Source of the DNA: Bacteroidetes bacterium HGW-Bacteroidetes-14
Lineage (GTDB): Bacteria > Bacteroidota > Bacteroidia > Bacteroidales > UBA932
Assembly (NCBI GenBank): GCA_002842655.1
Contig: PHDP01000003.1
Coordinates: 1 to 55,019 of the forward strand
DNA length: 55,019 bases
Reading direction: 5' to 3'
A program made the translations under genes and the position numbers. Positions 1 to 8,963 of the stretch are shown in pieces. Position 1 is the stretch's first letter, and each line of letters starts with the position of its first letter. The notes beneath the pieces were generated by a model. That model had not been told where the DNA came from and made no database searches. It saw only the letters and a list, made by a program, of their open reading frames with translations.

Positions 1-622
1 TGCGCATCTGAGACAGAGGTTCAATCTCAACCAGATGCTCACTGGCTGGTAATGAAACAGCAGAAGATGAGATAGATGTCGCTGGTTTTGATTTATCTGT
101 TGCAAACCTCAGAATATCATCTTTGGTTACACGACCAGCCGGACCAGTTCCTTTTACATTATTTATGTCAATTCCACTCTCCTTTGCAAGAGCACGGGCT
201 ACCGGAGTTGCAAGTACTTTGACTGTTTTGTTTGAATCTGAAGATGTATTTGAAACACCCTCTTTACTTGCCGAAAGAACTGCGCTGTTTCCTGCAACTT
301 CAAGGGTCCCCACGACACCTGCTCCCTCTTCCTCAACCGCTTCAGGTTTATTCACCTCTGCAACTGCAGCTTCTCCCTCAACACCCTCCATATCGATTTC
401 TACGAGTGCAGATCCAACATGTATAGTTTCACCAACCTTGCCAAATTTTGCGGCAATTATACCATCTCTCGGAGAAGGAATTGCGGTAACTACTTTATCT
501 GTTTCCATAGTGACTAGCGAATCGCCCATCTTTACAGACTGACCTTTTTCGACATGCCATTCAACGATTGTTCCCTCTTCGAGTCCCTCGCCTATGTCCG
601 GAAATTTGAATATATATCTCAT
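1..622 (-). CDS. Dihydrolipoamide acyltransferase (E2) of a 2-oxoacid dehydrogenase complex, 3' part cut by the window edge
   Basis: E2 transfers the acyl group from E1 to CoA through a swinging lipoyl arm and forms the complex core. The visible 207 residues start at MRYIFKFPDIGEG. They hold a lipoyl domain (about 1-78) with the lipoylation motif ETDKVV (Lys43), an Ala/Glu/Val-rich linker, and a peripheral subunit-binding domain (about 136-171, ATPVARALAKESG then GTGPAGRVTKDDI). The catalytic domain begins near residue 200 and lies beyond the window. The ATG is 4 bases after the E1beta stop, so it is the last visible gene of an E1alpha-E1beta-E2 operon. Acetyl versus branched-chain acyl specificity cannot be decided from this part. 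Only the left window boundary truncates it. Confidence 0.93.
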   Translation of the reverse strand, partial: MRYIFKFPDIGEGLEEGTIVEWHVEKGQSVKMGDSLVTMETDKVVTAIPSPRDGIIAAKFGKVGETIHVGSALVEIDMEGVEGEAAVAEVNKPEAVEEEGAGVVGTLEVAGNSAVLSASKEGVSNTSSDSNKTVKVLATPVARALAKESGIDINNVKGTGPAGRVTKDDILRFATDKSKPATSISSSAVSLPASEHLVEIEPLSQMR

Positions 623-626
623 ACTT

Positions 627-1604
627 TTAATATTTTACTATTTTTTCAATTTCGTAGAAAATCTTGTAGGGATCCTGCATATAATGGTGCTCTCCTTTAG
701 GAAGAGGTACAATTACGTCAAATCCGGATACCCTTGCTGGCGGTGCTTCAAGGTGCAAAAATGCCTCCTCTATTGCTATCTGACTTATTTCAGCCCCGAG
801 CCCGAACGATTTTGGACCCTCGGTCACAGTAATGATTCTTCCTGTTTTCCTGACAGATTTTGCGATAGTCTCTCTGTCGATAGGGTAGATAGAGCGAAGA
901 TCAATAAGTTCTACGCTGATTCCCGCCTCCTTTGCCATTACCATAGCTTTCTGCACTTCACGTATCATCGCTCCGAAAGAGACGATTGTAACATCCTTAC
1001 CCTGAGCCAGAACATTTGCCTTACCAAGAGGAATAGTAAACTTTCCGTCCGCTACCTCCTGTTTAATTGCCCTGTAGATTCTCTTTGGCTCCATGAAGAG
1101 TATTGTATCATTGCTCTCAATGGCAGAAATAAGCATTCCTTTGGCATCATGCGGTGTAGACGGAGCAACTACCTTCAGACCGGGTATGTGGCCAAAAATC
1201 GCCTCCATACTCTCACTGTGGTGCTCAAGTGCATTTATACCTCCGCCATAAGGCATTCTGATTACCATAGGCGTTTCCAGCTGCCCCCTTGAACGGTTTC
1301 TCATTCTGGCAGCGTGGCTGATAATCTGGTTAAATGCAGGATAAACAAATCCGCAGAACTGCATCTCCACAACCGGGCGCATTCCAGCCACAGCCATTCC
1401 AATAGCAGTTCCAACAATTCCTGACTCTGCAAGAGGGGAGTCAAACACCCTTTCTACACCATATTTTTGCTGAAGCCCTTCTGTAACACGAAATACTCCT
1501 CCCTCAACCCCGACATCCTCGCCGTATACAATTACGCTTTTATCTTCTGCCAGTTTTATATCCAATGCATCATTGATTGCATTGACCATATTCATTATTT
1601 TCAT
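627..1604 (-). CDS. pdhB: 2-oxoacid (pyruvate) dehydrogenase E1 component, beta subunit
   Basis: A 325-residue beta subunit of the heterotetrameric alpha2beta2 E1. It pairs with the alpha subunit to bind thiamine diphosphate and decarboxylate a 2-oxoacid. Family landmarks are GEDVGVEGGVFRVTEGL near residue 30, FDSPLAESGIVGTAIGMA, the MPYGGGINALEHHSES segment and the transketolase C-terminal region with VELIDLRSIYPID. Length and sequence resemble the PdhB of Gram-positive bacteria and branched-chain E1beta. It lies 26 bases after E1alpha and 4 bases before E2. An alternative start 9 bases inside (MNMVNAINDA) matches the usual family N-terminus. Pyruvate is the more likely substrate, given the partner alpha subunit, but a branched-chain substrate is possible. 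Confidence 0.93.
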   Translation of the reverse strand: MKIMNMVNAINDALDIKLAEDKSVIVYGEDVGVEGGVFRVTEGLQQKYGVERVFDSPLAESGIVGTAIGMAVAGMRPVVEMQFCGFVYPAFNQIISHAARMRNRSRGQLETPMVIRMPYGGGINALEHHSESMEAIFGHIPGLKVVAPSTPHDAKGMLISAIESNDTILFMEPKRIYRAIKQEVADGKFTIPLGKANVLAQGKDVTIVSFGAMIREVQKAMVMAKEAGISVELIDLRSIYPIDRETIAKSVRKTGRIITVTEGPKSFGLGAEISQIAIEEAFLHLEAPPARVSGFDVIVPLPKGEHHYMQDPYKIFYEIEKIVKY

Positions 1605-1630
1605 TCCGGTAAAATTCTTTAGATTGATTA

Positions 1631-2722
1631 TTATTTAACCTTTGAGGCTTTCCACTGAAGGAAGCGTTCATACTCCTTCTCCTGTTCCTTAAGATCATCT
1701 GGCATCTCTGCATAGAGGTACTTAAAGACATCCTCCTTTGGATAGGGGCCGTAGTTTTCGGCCTCAATAAACTGGCGGTCTACCTCCTCTTTGTACTGAG
1801 GAATGATCTTTTCCTCCTCCTTTTCGCTCCAGAGTTTCTTTGCCTCAAGATAGAGTTTCAGCCTTCTTAGGGGATCTTTTGATTCCCACTGCTGCTCCTC
1901 CTCTTTAGTTCTGTATTTTGTAGGGTCGTCTGAGGTGGTGTGAGCACCCTTTCTGTATGTAACTGCCTCAATCAGTACCGGACCTTCGCCGTTTTTACAT
2001 GCTTTTACAGACTCTTCAACCGCTTTGTACATTGCAAAATAATCATTTCCGTCTACCTTAATTCCCTTTACTCCGTAGGCAACGGCTTTGATTGCAAGAG
2101 ATTCAGATGCAGTCTGCATGCGGGTAGGGGTGGAGATTCCGTACTGGTTATTCTGAATAATAAAGACTACAGGCACTTTCCACACACCGGCAAAATTGAC
2201 AGCCTCATGGAAATCTCCTTCGGAAGTTCCTCCATCACCTACAAATGCAAAAACAACTTCATCTTTTTTATTGTATTTGATTTCATATCCAATTCCGGCA
2301 GCATGAAGCAACTGAGATGCAATAGGAACACTTATGGGAAGAGTTTTCTTTGCATTCTGGAATTTTGAGCCATCTTCATATCCCATGAAGTAAAGAAAGA
2401 GCTCTTTAAGAGTAACGCCTTTTGCAAGCATTGCACCCATCTCCCTGAATGCAGGAACCAGCCAGTCATTGTCACCAATTATTGCTCCTACAGCACCCGA
2501 TATTGCCTCCTGACCATAGTTTGGCGGATAGGTGTAAATTCGTCCCTGACGCTGGTATGATACAATCTGCAGGTCTGCTGTTCTTGCGAAGAGCATATCC
2601 TTGTATGCCTTGAGCAATTTCTCATCTGAAACTGCAGGCATCATAGCTTTATTAATGACCTTTCCCTTGTCATCAATAATCTGAAAAACCTTGTTATCTA
2701 TTGGATTATATTCGTTGAACAT
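1631..2722 (-). CDS. pdhA: 2-oxoacid (pyruvate) dehydrogenase E1 component, alpha subunit
   Basis: A 363-residue alpha subunit carrying the thiamine diphosphate motif: GDGG at 162-165 through to NN at 191-192. The phosphorylation-loop region reads AHTTSDDPTKYR (260-271), matching the Gram-positive PdhA type. The N-terminus (FQIIDDKGKVINKAMMP) also aligns with the Bacillus-type PdhA, which is longer than mitochondrial E1alpha. It is first in the operon with E1beta and E2. No E3 lipoamide dehydrogenase is seen in the window. No clear TAnnTTTG box was found in the 144-base gap upstream. It acts in the cytoplasm, linking glycolysis or amino-acid breakdown to acyl-CoA. Confidence 0.92.
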   Translation of the reverse strand: MFNEYNPIDNKVFQIIDDKGKVINKAMMPAVSDEKLLKAYKDMLFARTADLQIVSYQRQGRIYTYPPNYGQEAISGAVGAIIGDNDWLVPAFREMGAMLAKGVTLKELFLYFMGYEDGSKFQNAKKTLPISVPIASQLLHAAGIGYEIKYNKKDEVVFAFVGDGGTSEGDFHEAVNFAGVWKVPVVFIIQNNQYGISTPTRMQTASESLAIKAVAYGVKGIKVDGNDYFAMYKAVEESVKACKNGEGPVLIEAVTYRKGAHTTSDDPTKYRTKEEEQQWESKDPLRRLKLYLEAKKLWSEKEEEKIIPQYKEEVDRQFIEAENYGPYPKEDVFKYLYAEMPDDLKEQEKEYERFLQWKASKVK

Positions 2723-2810
2723 CTTGATTGTTTTGTTGATTTATTACTTAAAACAAACAAAATGTCATTTTGTTGAGAGGCAGTTTTTTTGGAGAGAAAA
2801 CCCTGACAAA

Positions 2811-2841
2811 GAAAAAAGAGCTCCCCGTAGCGGAGAGCTCC
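2811..2841 (-). terminator. Rho-independent terminator of the NagB/PIG-L gene
   Basis: On the minus strand, GAGCTC plus CCG arms (2818-2827 and 2831-2840, one mismatch, loop TAG) form a hairpin followed by CTTTTTTC. It lies 26 bases after the stop of the upstream minus-strand gene. It separates that gene from the E1alpha operon. Confidence 0.8.
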
Positions 2842-2866
2842 TTTAAATATCTGCATGTAAACAATA

Positions 2867-4765
2867 CTAGATGTCGTATCGTACAAACAGCTCTATAGCC
2901 TGATATTCTGCCATTCCCAGTTTGTCGAACAGTACAGCTGTGTTGTGGTTTCTCTCCTCTGCACGCTGCCAGAATTCACGTTTGTCTGAACCGGGGAATA
3001 GAGGTCTGTCTTTCTGGGACTGGTGTTTGAATATGGCCTCCCTTTTAATGTTTACCTCCTCAGGACTCAATGGAACAGCCATATTTGAGTCAGCAACGTC
3101 CCACTCCTGCCAAGCTCCTCTGTAGAGCCAAACCCTGCAATCTTTAATCCATTTCTCCTCTTTAAGCTCTTCAAGGGCAGCAAAAATTGCCTGCAGACAA
3201 ACTCTGTGAGTTCCGTGAGGGTCGCTAAGGTCTCCTGCTGCGTAAACCTGGTGAGGTTTAACTTTTTGCAGCAGCTCTTTAACTATCTCAATATCAGCTT
3301 TGCTGATAGGCTTTTTCTTTACACCGCCTGTTTCATAGAAAGGAAGGTCAAGGAAGTGAACTCTGTTTTCAGGAATTTTCAGATAGCGGCAGGCAGCTTT
3401 AGCCTCTCCGCGTCTGATTGCGGCCTTGACAGCCCTGATACTAGGTGTGTCAGGTTCTCCCGGATGCTTGGTGCTTAGCTCCTTCTGTGCAGTAGCATAG
3501 ATATTTTCGCTCTTTGACATATCAAGTTCAAAGATTTTTGAGCTGTCTCTGAGGAAGTCAAGGAACCTGATTGCATCATGGTCAAAAACAGCAATATTTC
3601 CGGATACCTGATATGCAATGTGAACTTCATGTCCGTGCTCAGAGAGCCTTGCCATTGTTCCGCCCATTGAAATAACATCATCATCCGGGTGAGGGCTGAA
3701 TATTATTACCCTTTTTGGGAAAGGTTTTGCCCTTTCCGGACGGGTAGAGTCGTCTGAGTTTGGCTTTCCTCCCGGCCAGCCTGAAATTGTATGCTGAAGA
3801 TCGTTGAATACTTTGATGTTGATTTTGCTTGCAGGTCCCTTTTCGGTAACCAGGTCACTCATACCATTATCGTTGTAATCTCTGTCTGTGAGCTTGAGGA
3901 TAGGTTTATCAAGCTTCTTGCAAAGCCAGAAAACAGATTTTCTGATCATGAAATCTGTCCATTCAACAGTTCCGGTGAGCCAGGGGGTTTTAACCCTTGT
4001 AAGTTCTGCAGCTGCAGCGTAATCAATAATTACCTCAAGATTATCATGTTGCTGAAGATAGGAGATAGGAGTCTGCTCATTTATTGGACCCTCTACCATT
4101 TTTGCTATTGATCCGGCTTTACCTTCACCCCATGCAAGAAAGAATATCTTTTTTGCTGAGAGGATTGTCTCAATACCCATAGTAAGGGCATGGAAAGGAA
4201 CATATTCAACACCAAAAAACTCAGATGCAGATGATACTCTTGATGAATAGTTGAGCGTAATAAGTCTTGTTCTGGAGTTGTAAGCAGAACCGGGTTCGTT
4301 AAATCCCATTCCTCCAATAACCAGAGCGTCTATTCCGCCAAGTTTGTCGATTTTATTCTCATATTCGACACAATAGTCGTGAATTTTCTCCTTAGCAACC
4401 TCTCCGTCAAGAAAATGAATATTTTCTGCAGGAATATCTATGAAATCTATAAGATACTCTTTCAGAAACCTGTAGTGGCTCTGGAGTTCGTTTTTGTTCA
4501 GCGGCCAGTATTCGTCTACAGAGAAGAGGTGAACATTTTTAAATGACAACTCCTTTCTCTGATGAATGGCAACAAGCTCTTCATACACTTGTATCGCAGA
4601 AGATGAGGCACTTACACCCAATATACAATTTTGTCCCTTACGGGCTTTTCCTCTGATTAACTCCGAAATACTTTCCGCTACAATCGCAGAGGCAGCCGTT
4701 GAGTCCTCGTAAATGTCTACCGGGATCTTCTCGTACCGTTTTGTGAAATCACTGTGAACTATCAT
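2867..4765 (-). CDS. NagB-family/PIG-L (LmbE) deacetylase fusion with a degenerate deaminase site
   Basis: A 632-residue fusion well known in Bacteroidota: an N-terminal glucosamine-6-phosphate deaminase domain (about 10-280) and a C-terminal PIG-L/LmbE domain (about 350-600). The PIG-L metal motif is intact: HPDDD at 359-363 and DPHGTH at 515-520. The NagB half keeps DEY (84-86) and FNEPGS (155-160). Its phosphate-binding loop, normally TGSxP-like, reads SASSSAI. The catalytic loop, normally G-x-x-G-H-I-x-FNEP, is shortened to IGGMGFNEP, so the catalytic His and the Asp/Thr before it are missing. Flanking sequence is fully conserved, so this is an in-frame loss, not a frameshift. Canonical deaminase activity is doubtful; a sugar-amide deacetylase or sensory role is possible. 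Confidence 0.88.
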   Translation of the reverse strand: MIVHSDFTKRYEKIPVDIYEDSTAASAIVAESISELIRGKARKGQNCILGVSASSSAIQVYEELVAIHQRKELSFKNVHLFSVDEYWPLNKNELQSHYRFLKEYLIDFIDIPAENIHFLDGEVAKEKIHDYCVEYENKIDKLGGIDALVIGGMGFNEPGSAYNSRTRLITLNYSSRVSSASEFFGVEYVPFHALTMGIETILSAKKIFFLAWGEGKAGSIAKMVEGPINEQTPISYLQQHDNLEVIIDYAAAAELTRVKTPWLTGTVEWTDFMIRKSVFWLCKKLDKPILKLTDRDYNDNGMSDLVTEKGPASKINIKVFNDLQHTISGWPGGKPNSDDSTRPERAKPFPKRVIIFSPHPDDDVISMGGTMARLSEHGHEVHIAYQVSGNIAVFDHDAIRFLDFLRDSSKIFELDMSKSENIYATAQKELSTKHPGEPDTPSIRAVKAAIRRGEAKAACRYLKIPENRVHFLDLPFYETGGVKKKPISKADIEIVKELLQKVKPHQVYAAGDLSDPHGTHRVCLQAIFAALEELKEEKWIKDCRVWLYRGAWQEWDVADSNMAVPLSPEEVNIKREAIFKHQSQKDRPLFPGSDKREFWQRAEERNHNTAVLFDKLGMAEYQAIELFVRYDI

Positions 4766-4816
4766 AACATTACAATTTATAATTATTGATTACCATTGAC
4801 AGGTAACAATCGAGAC

Positions 4817-4825
4817 GCAAAAATA
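4817..4825 (-). promoter_or_regulatory. -7 box of the NagB/PIG-L gene
   Basis: TATTTTTGC on the minus strand fits the Bacteroidota TAnnTTTG element and lies about 50 bases upstream of the start codon. It sits directly downstream of rarA, within a short AT-rich dyad. Confidence 0.55.
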
Positions 4826-4839
4826 GTTAAAAAAACTAT

Positions 4840-6150
4840 TCAATAATTGTACTTTTTCCACAGTTTGGCAATGTGCCGCCTTATCTCGCTCTCTTTTGCA
4901 TTGTTACCCGGATCATAAAATTTAGTACCGGCTAATTTATCAGGCAGAAACTCGAGTTCTGTAAAATTACCCTCATAAGAGTGGGCGTATTTGTACTCCT
5001 TTCCGTATCCCAGGCTCTTCATCAGTTTGGTTGGTGCATTCCTGAGATGCAGAGGAACAGGGAGGTTTCCGCTCTTTTCCACCTCAGCAAGAGCCTCGTC
5101 AATAGCCATGTAGGAGGCGTTGCTTTTAGGCGAGGTAGCAAGATACACAGCAACCTGTGACAGGATAATCCTCGATTCAGGCATTCCAATCTTATGTACT
5201 GAGTCAAAACATGAGTTTGCCAGCAGAAGGGCATTTGGATTTGCAAGGCCGATATCCTCAGATGCCAGTATAACCATCCGCCTGGCTATAAAAAGAGGAT
5301 CTTCGCCGCCTGCAATCATTCTGGCCAGCCAGTATACAGCCCCGTTAGGGTCTGAGCCACGGATACTTTTTATAAATGCAGATATGATATCATAATGCTG
5401 CTCTCCATTTTTGTCATAAATGGCAATATTCTCCTGTAACTTTTCGGTTACGGTCTTATTGTCAATAATTACAGCCTCATCAGGCAGATGAGAAGATACT
5501 ATCAGCTCAATAATGTTTAGAAGCTTTCTTGCATCACCGCCGGAAAACCTGAAAAGAGCCTCATTTTCGGTAACCTGAATTTCTCTTTTGGATAAAACCG
5601 GATCTTCAGTTAAAGCTCTCTTAGTTAGTTTGTCAAGATCCTCAACATCAAGAGATTTAAGGATATAGACCTGACAGCGGGAGAGGAGGGGAGTAATTAC
5701 TTCAAAGGATGGATTTTCTGTTGTGGCACCTATAAGAACAATGGTCCCGTCCTCGACAGCACCAAGAAGTGCATCCTGCTGAGATTTGCTGAAACGGTGG
5801 ATTTCATCAATAAAGAGAATTGGTCTTCCTTTCGAGAAAATTGATCTCGAACGGGATTTCTCAATTACTTCCCGGACATCTTTAACTCCGGAACTTACAG
5901 CTGACAGAGTATAGAAAGGTCTTTCAAGCTGATGTGAAATGATTTTTGCAAGTGTAGTTTTTCCGACACCCGGAGGGCCCCAGAGAATAAAGGAGGAGAT
6001 GTTTCCGCTCTCAATCATTTTTCTGAGAACAGAGTCTTTTCCTACAAGATGTTCCTGGCCTACATATTCATCGAGGTTACGGGGCCTGAGCCTTTCCGGA
6101 AGCGGTGGAACGGGGGTGCCTCTTTCCGGCTCGTCTACGCTATTTAACAT
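4840..6150 (-). CDS. rarA: Replication-associated recombination protein A (RarA/MgsA AAA+ ATPase)
   Basis: A 436-residue clamp-loader-like AAA+ ATPase that acts at stalled replication forks. Walker A is GPPGVGKTT (58-66) and Walker B is ILFIDEIHRF (111-120). The sensor region GATTENPSFEV and the C-terminal tetramerisation part (RMVILASEDIGLANPNAL, then HLRNAPTKLMK and YAHSYEGNF) are all characteristic of the family. Length is normal and no lesion is seen. The upstream neighbour, an exported protein, ends 25 bases before its start on the same strand, so the two may be cotranscribed although no functional link is obvious. A TGA stop leads into a short AT-rich dyad next to the promoter of the following gene. 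Confidence 0.96.
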   Translation of the reverse strand: MLNSVDEPERGTPVPPLPERLRPRNLDEYVGQEHLVGKDSVLRKMIESGNISSFILWGPPGVGKTTLAKIISHQLERPFYTLSAVSSGVKDVREVIEKSRSRSIFSKGRPILFIDEIHRFSKSQQDALLGAVEDGTIVLIGATTENPSFEVITPLLSRCQVYILKSLDVEDLDKLTKRALTEDPVLSKREIQVTENEALFRFSGGDARKLLNIIELIVSSHLPDEAVIIDNKTVTEKLQENIAIYDKNGEQHYDIISAFIKSIRGSDPNGAVYWLARMIAGGEDPLFIARRMVILASEDIGLANPNALLLANSCFDSVHKIGMPESRIILSQVAVYLATSPKSNASYMAIDEALAEVEKSGNLPVPLHLRNAPTKLMKSLGYGKEYKYAHSYEGNFTELEFLPDKLAGTKFYDPGNNAKESEIRRHIAKLWKKYNY

Positions 6151-6175
6151 AATATAAATTGTCTTGCTATAATGG

Positions 6176-7420
6176 TTATTCCTGATCTCTTTTTTTCAAC
6201 TGCTTAACAATCCGGGAAATAACGCTTTCGATTGATTCGTCTGGTTCAATGATATTGTAACTTCCCCAGAAGTTGCTGTCTGTAAAATCCTTCACTCTGT
6301 TTGATATTATATCCTTAGGCCGGATTCTGTTCTCTGTATCAATTTTTCTCTGGCGGTCAGAAATATCAGTTGTTGCGAGTTCAGAATAAACTGTATAATT
6401 ATTTTTAAACCATTTCTTATCCCATTTTGCATGAAACTTCACTTCAGTTCTCGAATAGTCAAAATACCAGATTCCATCAATCTCTTTGTAATTTACAAGA
6501 TATGCTGCCGAAACCACATCCATTTTAAGATTAAAAGGTTTCTTTTTGACAAAATAGCTGTTTGCATTTTCTCTGCCCTCTACATTCATGTTAAATTCAA
6601 TTCTTGCAATTGCCATTGATTCCGACTCAATGTAAACTTTGCCTCTAAAATAAATATCTGCAAGTCCCTCTTTTTCATTGAATTCAATTACATAAAAGAA
6701 TTTATCACCAATTGTAACAGGTGTGCCAAATGAGAAACGATAAATATTGTCCATAGAAAACGGATCTACTCCAAGGAACGGATCCTTTGCCACATCTATT
6801 TCAATAGCAGAATTTGGCCCGCCCTGGAATTTAACCATCAGTGTGTCAACCCTGTTTTCATCGTAGTTACCCCGTGCCTTGTAAATACCCAACTGATCTG
6901 CCCTGTATCCTACATAAGGCGCTTTGTTGATATCAAGAACGGCCTCATTTATTGATACATAGCTACTGCCCTTCTTAATCATCTCTCTGTAGAACGCAGT
7001 CATCTGTTTTGGCTCTACAGGGTAATTATTGTCAATTCTGCTGATTGCCAGTTTTATAAGCAAATCTGCATCCTGCGGACGGATAGTGACTGGTTTAAGA
7101 TTAATCTCAGATGGTGTGAGTTTAACTGAAATTTCCTGATTGGAATTTGGTGTAATAGCAATTTTCTGGCTTCTGAAGCCAAGGTAAGAAACCAGAATTG
7201 TATCGGCGGTTACATGTTTTGGAACTTTTAAAACAAAGAAACCGTCAGAGTTCGAAACATTACTTATGTTGGTAGATAACAGCTGTATGCTGGCATAGCT
7301 TAAATTCTTCCTGTTAGAGGCATCCTGTACCCTGCCCGAAACCGAGTAGAACTCCTGAGCTAATAGAGTGTTGACGCTCAGCATCAAAACTAAAACTAGA
7401 AGTCTGGATATTGTTTTCAT
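6176..7420 (-). CDS. Exported carboxypeptidase-regulatory-like (CarboxypepD_reg) domain protein
   Basis: I chose the ATG at 7420 because it begins a clean signal peptide (MKTISRLLVLVLMLSVNTLL, cleavage after AQ); an upstream in-frame ATG at 7480 adds an implausible leader. The mature protein, about 390 residues, starts with a beta-sandwich regulatory domain (YSVSGRVQDASNRKNLSYAS, then SNSDGFFVLKVP and ISVKLTPSEI). A long beta-rich region follows with EPKQMTAFYREM and RIEFNMNV. Such proteins in Bacteroidota are periplasmic or outer-membrane associated and of unknown function. No TonB plug or barrel is visible at this length. It is 25 bases upstream of rarA. Function is unknown. Confidence 0.8.
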   Translation of the reverse strand: MKTISRLLVLVLMLSVNTLLAQEFYSVSGRVQDASNRKNLSYASIQLLSTNISNVSNSDGFFVLKVPKHVTADTILVSYLGFRSQKIAITPNSNQEISVKLTPSEINLKPVTIRPQDADLLIKLAISRIDNNYPVEPKQMTAFYREMIKKGSSYVSINEAVLDINKAPYVGYRADQLGIYKARGNYDENRVDTLMVKFQGGPNSAIEIDVAKDPFLGVDPFSMDNIYRFSFGTPVTIGDKFFYVIEFNEKEGLADIYFRGKVYIESESMAIARIEFNMNVEGRENANSYFVKKKPFNLKMDVVSAAYLVNYKEIDGIWYFDYSRTEVKFHAKWDKKWFKNNYTVYSELATTDISDRQRKIDTENRIRPKDIISNRVKDFTDSNFWGSYNIIEPDESIESVISRIVKQLKKRDQE

Positions 7421-7499
7421 AACCAAAAAATTTATTGGTGATACCAGTGCGAATTTAAGAAAAAAGCAAGAGAGAATCATTCATTAGGAGGAAAAAAGC

Positions 7500-7507
7500 T
7501 AATTTCG
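7500..7507 (+). promoter_or_regulatory. Possible -7 box of rlmD
   Basis: TAATTTCG is one base off TAnnTTTG and lies 10 bases before the rlmD ATG, giving a very short leader. No good -33 TTTG was found, so confidence is low. Confidence 0.35.
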
Positions 7508-7517
7508 CAGCTGAATT

Positions 7518-8936
7518 ATGAAACAAATGAGAAAAAAAGAGAGAGAAGTTCTGCATGACATTGTAATTGAATCTGTTGCAGCAGAAGGTAAGGCTATTGC
7601 AAAAATTAACGGAAAAGTATTATTTGTTCCTTTTGCAATTCCTGGTGATGTGGTTGATGTCGAGATACACAGAAAAAAGAGCGGATGGATGGAAGGTGTT
7701 GTAAAACAAATAACTGCCCCCTCCCCTGACCGGATTGAGCCTTTTTGCTCTTACTATGGTACTTGCGGAGGTTGCAAATGGCAGCCGCTGCCCTACCCTT
7801 TGCAGCTTAAGTTCAAACAGCAGCAGGTAGAAGATCAGCTTAAACGAATTGGTTCACTTGAGTTACCTGAAATATTGCCAATCATTGGATCTGACAATAC
7901 AAAATATTACAGAAACAAACTGGAGTTTACCTTTTCAAACAAGAGATGGATTGAATCCCTTTCAGAAGCAGAGAATATTCCTGCAGACGAAAGACAGGGT
8001 CTGGGATTTCATATCTCGGGCATGTTTGATAAAGTACTGGATATTCATAAATGCTATCTGCAGGAATCTCCCTCTGATGAGATAAGAAATCATATTCGCA
8101 AGTTTGCACTTGAAAACAAGTACGATTTTTTTGACCTTCGTGAGCAGACAGGATTTCTGAGAACACTCATTATCAGAACTGCAACCACAGGCGAAACGAT
8201 GGTAATTGTTGTTTTTGCTTATGATGATAAAGAGAAGATTAACAAATTAATGTCTTCCCTTACCGAAACGTTTAATGGAATCAAATCCCTCAACTATGTT
8301 ATCAATGGAAAGAGGAATGATACTATATCTGATTTACCGGTAATTAACTTTGCAGGAGAAGACGCCATTTACGAAAAAATGGAGAATCTCAGATTCAGAA
8401 TTGGTCCGAAATCTTTTTATCAGACAAACTCAGACCAGGCCTACAAGCTGTATTCAGTAGTAAGAGAATTTGCCGGCCTTACAGGAAATGAGACAGTATA
8501 TGATTTGTATACCGGAACCGGTACAATTGCTCTCTTTCTGTCTGCCGGAGCTGCAAAAGTTGTTGGCGTTGAATATGTTCCTGAAGCAATTGAAGATGCC
8601 TTTTCAAACGCATCTGTGAACAATATAGATAACTGCTCGTTTTATGCAGGAGACATGAAAGATGTTCTTTCATCTTCATTTATTGCAGAAAACGGCAAGC
8701 CGGATGTAATTGTTCTGGACCCCCCGCGTTCGGGCATACATCCCGATGTAGCTAAAGTAATTATTGAGGCAAGACCTTCTAAAATAGTATATGTCAGCTG
8801 TAACCCTGCAACTCAGGCGCGCGATATTTCACTAATGAAAGATTATTATTCAGTAACTGCTGTTCAGCCGGTTGATATGTTTCCCCATACACATCATCTT
8901 GAGAATGTGGCTTTACTGGAACTTAAAAATAACTAA
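7518..8936 (+). CDS. rlmD: 23S rRNA (uracil-C5)-methyltransferase RlmD (RumA/TrmA family)
   Basis: A 472-residue SAM-dependent methyltransferase that makes 5-methyluridine in 23S rRNA (U1939 in E. coli). It has an N-terminal TRAM domain (about 12-65) and four iron-sulfur cysteines (Cys77, Cys83, Cys86 in CGGC, and Cys179 in HKCYL). The SAM motif is LYTGTGTIALFLS, followed by LDPPRSGIHPDV and the catalytic cysteine in VSCNPATQARD (Cys428). The 4Fe-4S cysteines favour RlmD over TrmA. It starts a plus-strand run with an AlkD-like gene 27 bases downstream and then mnmE. Some bacteria carry related RlmCD enzymes with two targets, so the exact uridine is inferred. Confidence 0.92.
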   Translation: MKQMRKKEREVLHDIVIESVAAEGKAIAKINGKVLFVPFAIPGDVVDVEIHRKKSGWMEGVVKQITAPSPDRIEPFCSYYGTCGGCKWQPLPYPLQLKFKQQQVEDQLKRIGSLELPEILPIIGSDNTKYYRNKLEFTFSNKRWIESLSEAENIPADERQGLGFHISGMFDKVLDIHKCYLQESPSDEIRNHIRKFALENKYDFFDLREQTGFLRTLIIRTATTGETMVIVVFAYDDKEKINKLMSSLTETFNGIKSLNYVINGKRNDTISDLPVINFAGEDAIYEKMENLRFRIGPKSFYQTNSDQAYKLYSVVREFAGLTGNETVYDLYTGTGTIALFLSAGAAKVVGVEYVPEAIEDAFSNASVNNIDNCSFYAGDMKDVLSSSFIAENGKPDVIVLDPPRSGIHPDVAKVIIEARPSKIVYVSCNPATQARDISLMKDYYSVTAVQPVDMFPHTHHLENVALLELKNN

Positions 8937-8963
8937 CTGCCAAATACACTAAACCTGAAGAAA

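Noticed and set aside
594-1292. Long open frame on the plus strand opposite E1beta
   Set aside because: It is antisense to a clearly conserved gene and has a composition unlike real proteins (rich in Cys, Tyr and Ser, no motif).
4290-4340. Frameshift explaining the missing NagB catalytic loop
   Set aside because: Sequence on both sides stays in the same frame with family residues, and the shortening is a multiple of three bases.
4822-4840. AATAGTT/AACTATT dyad after rarA as a terminator
   Set aside because: Only 7 AT pairs and overlapping the next promoter; too weak to call a terminator, although it may have some effect.
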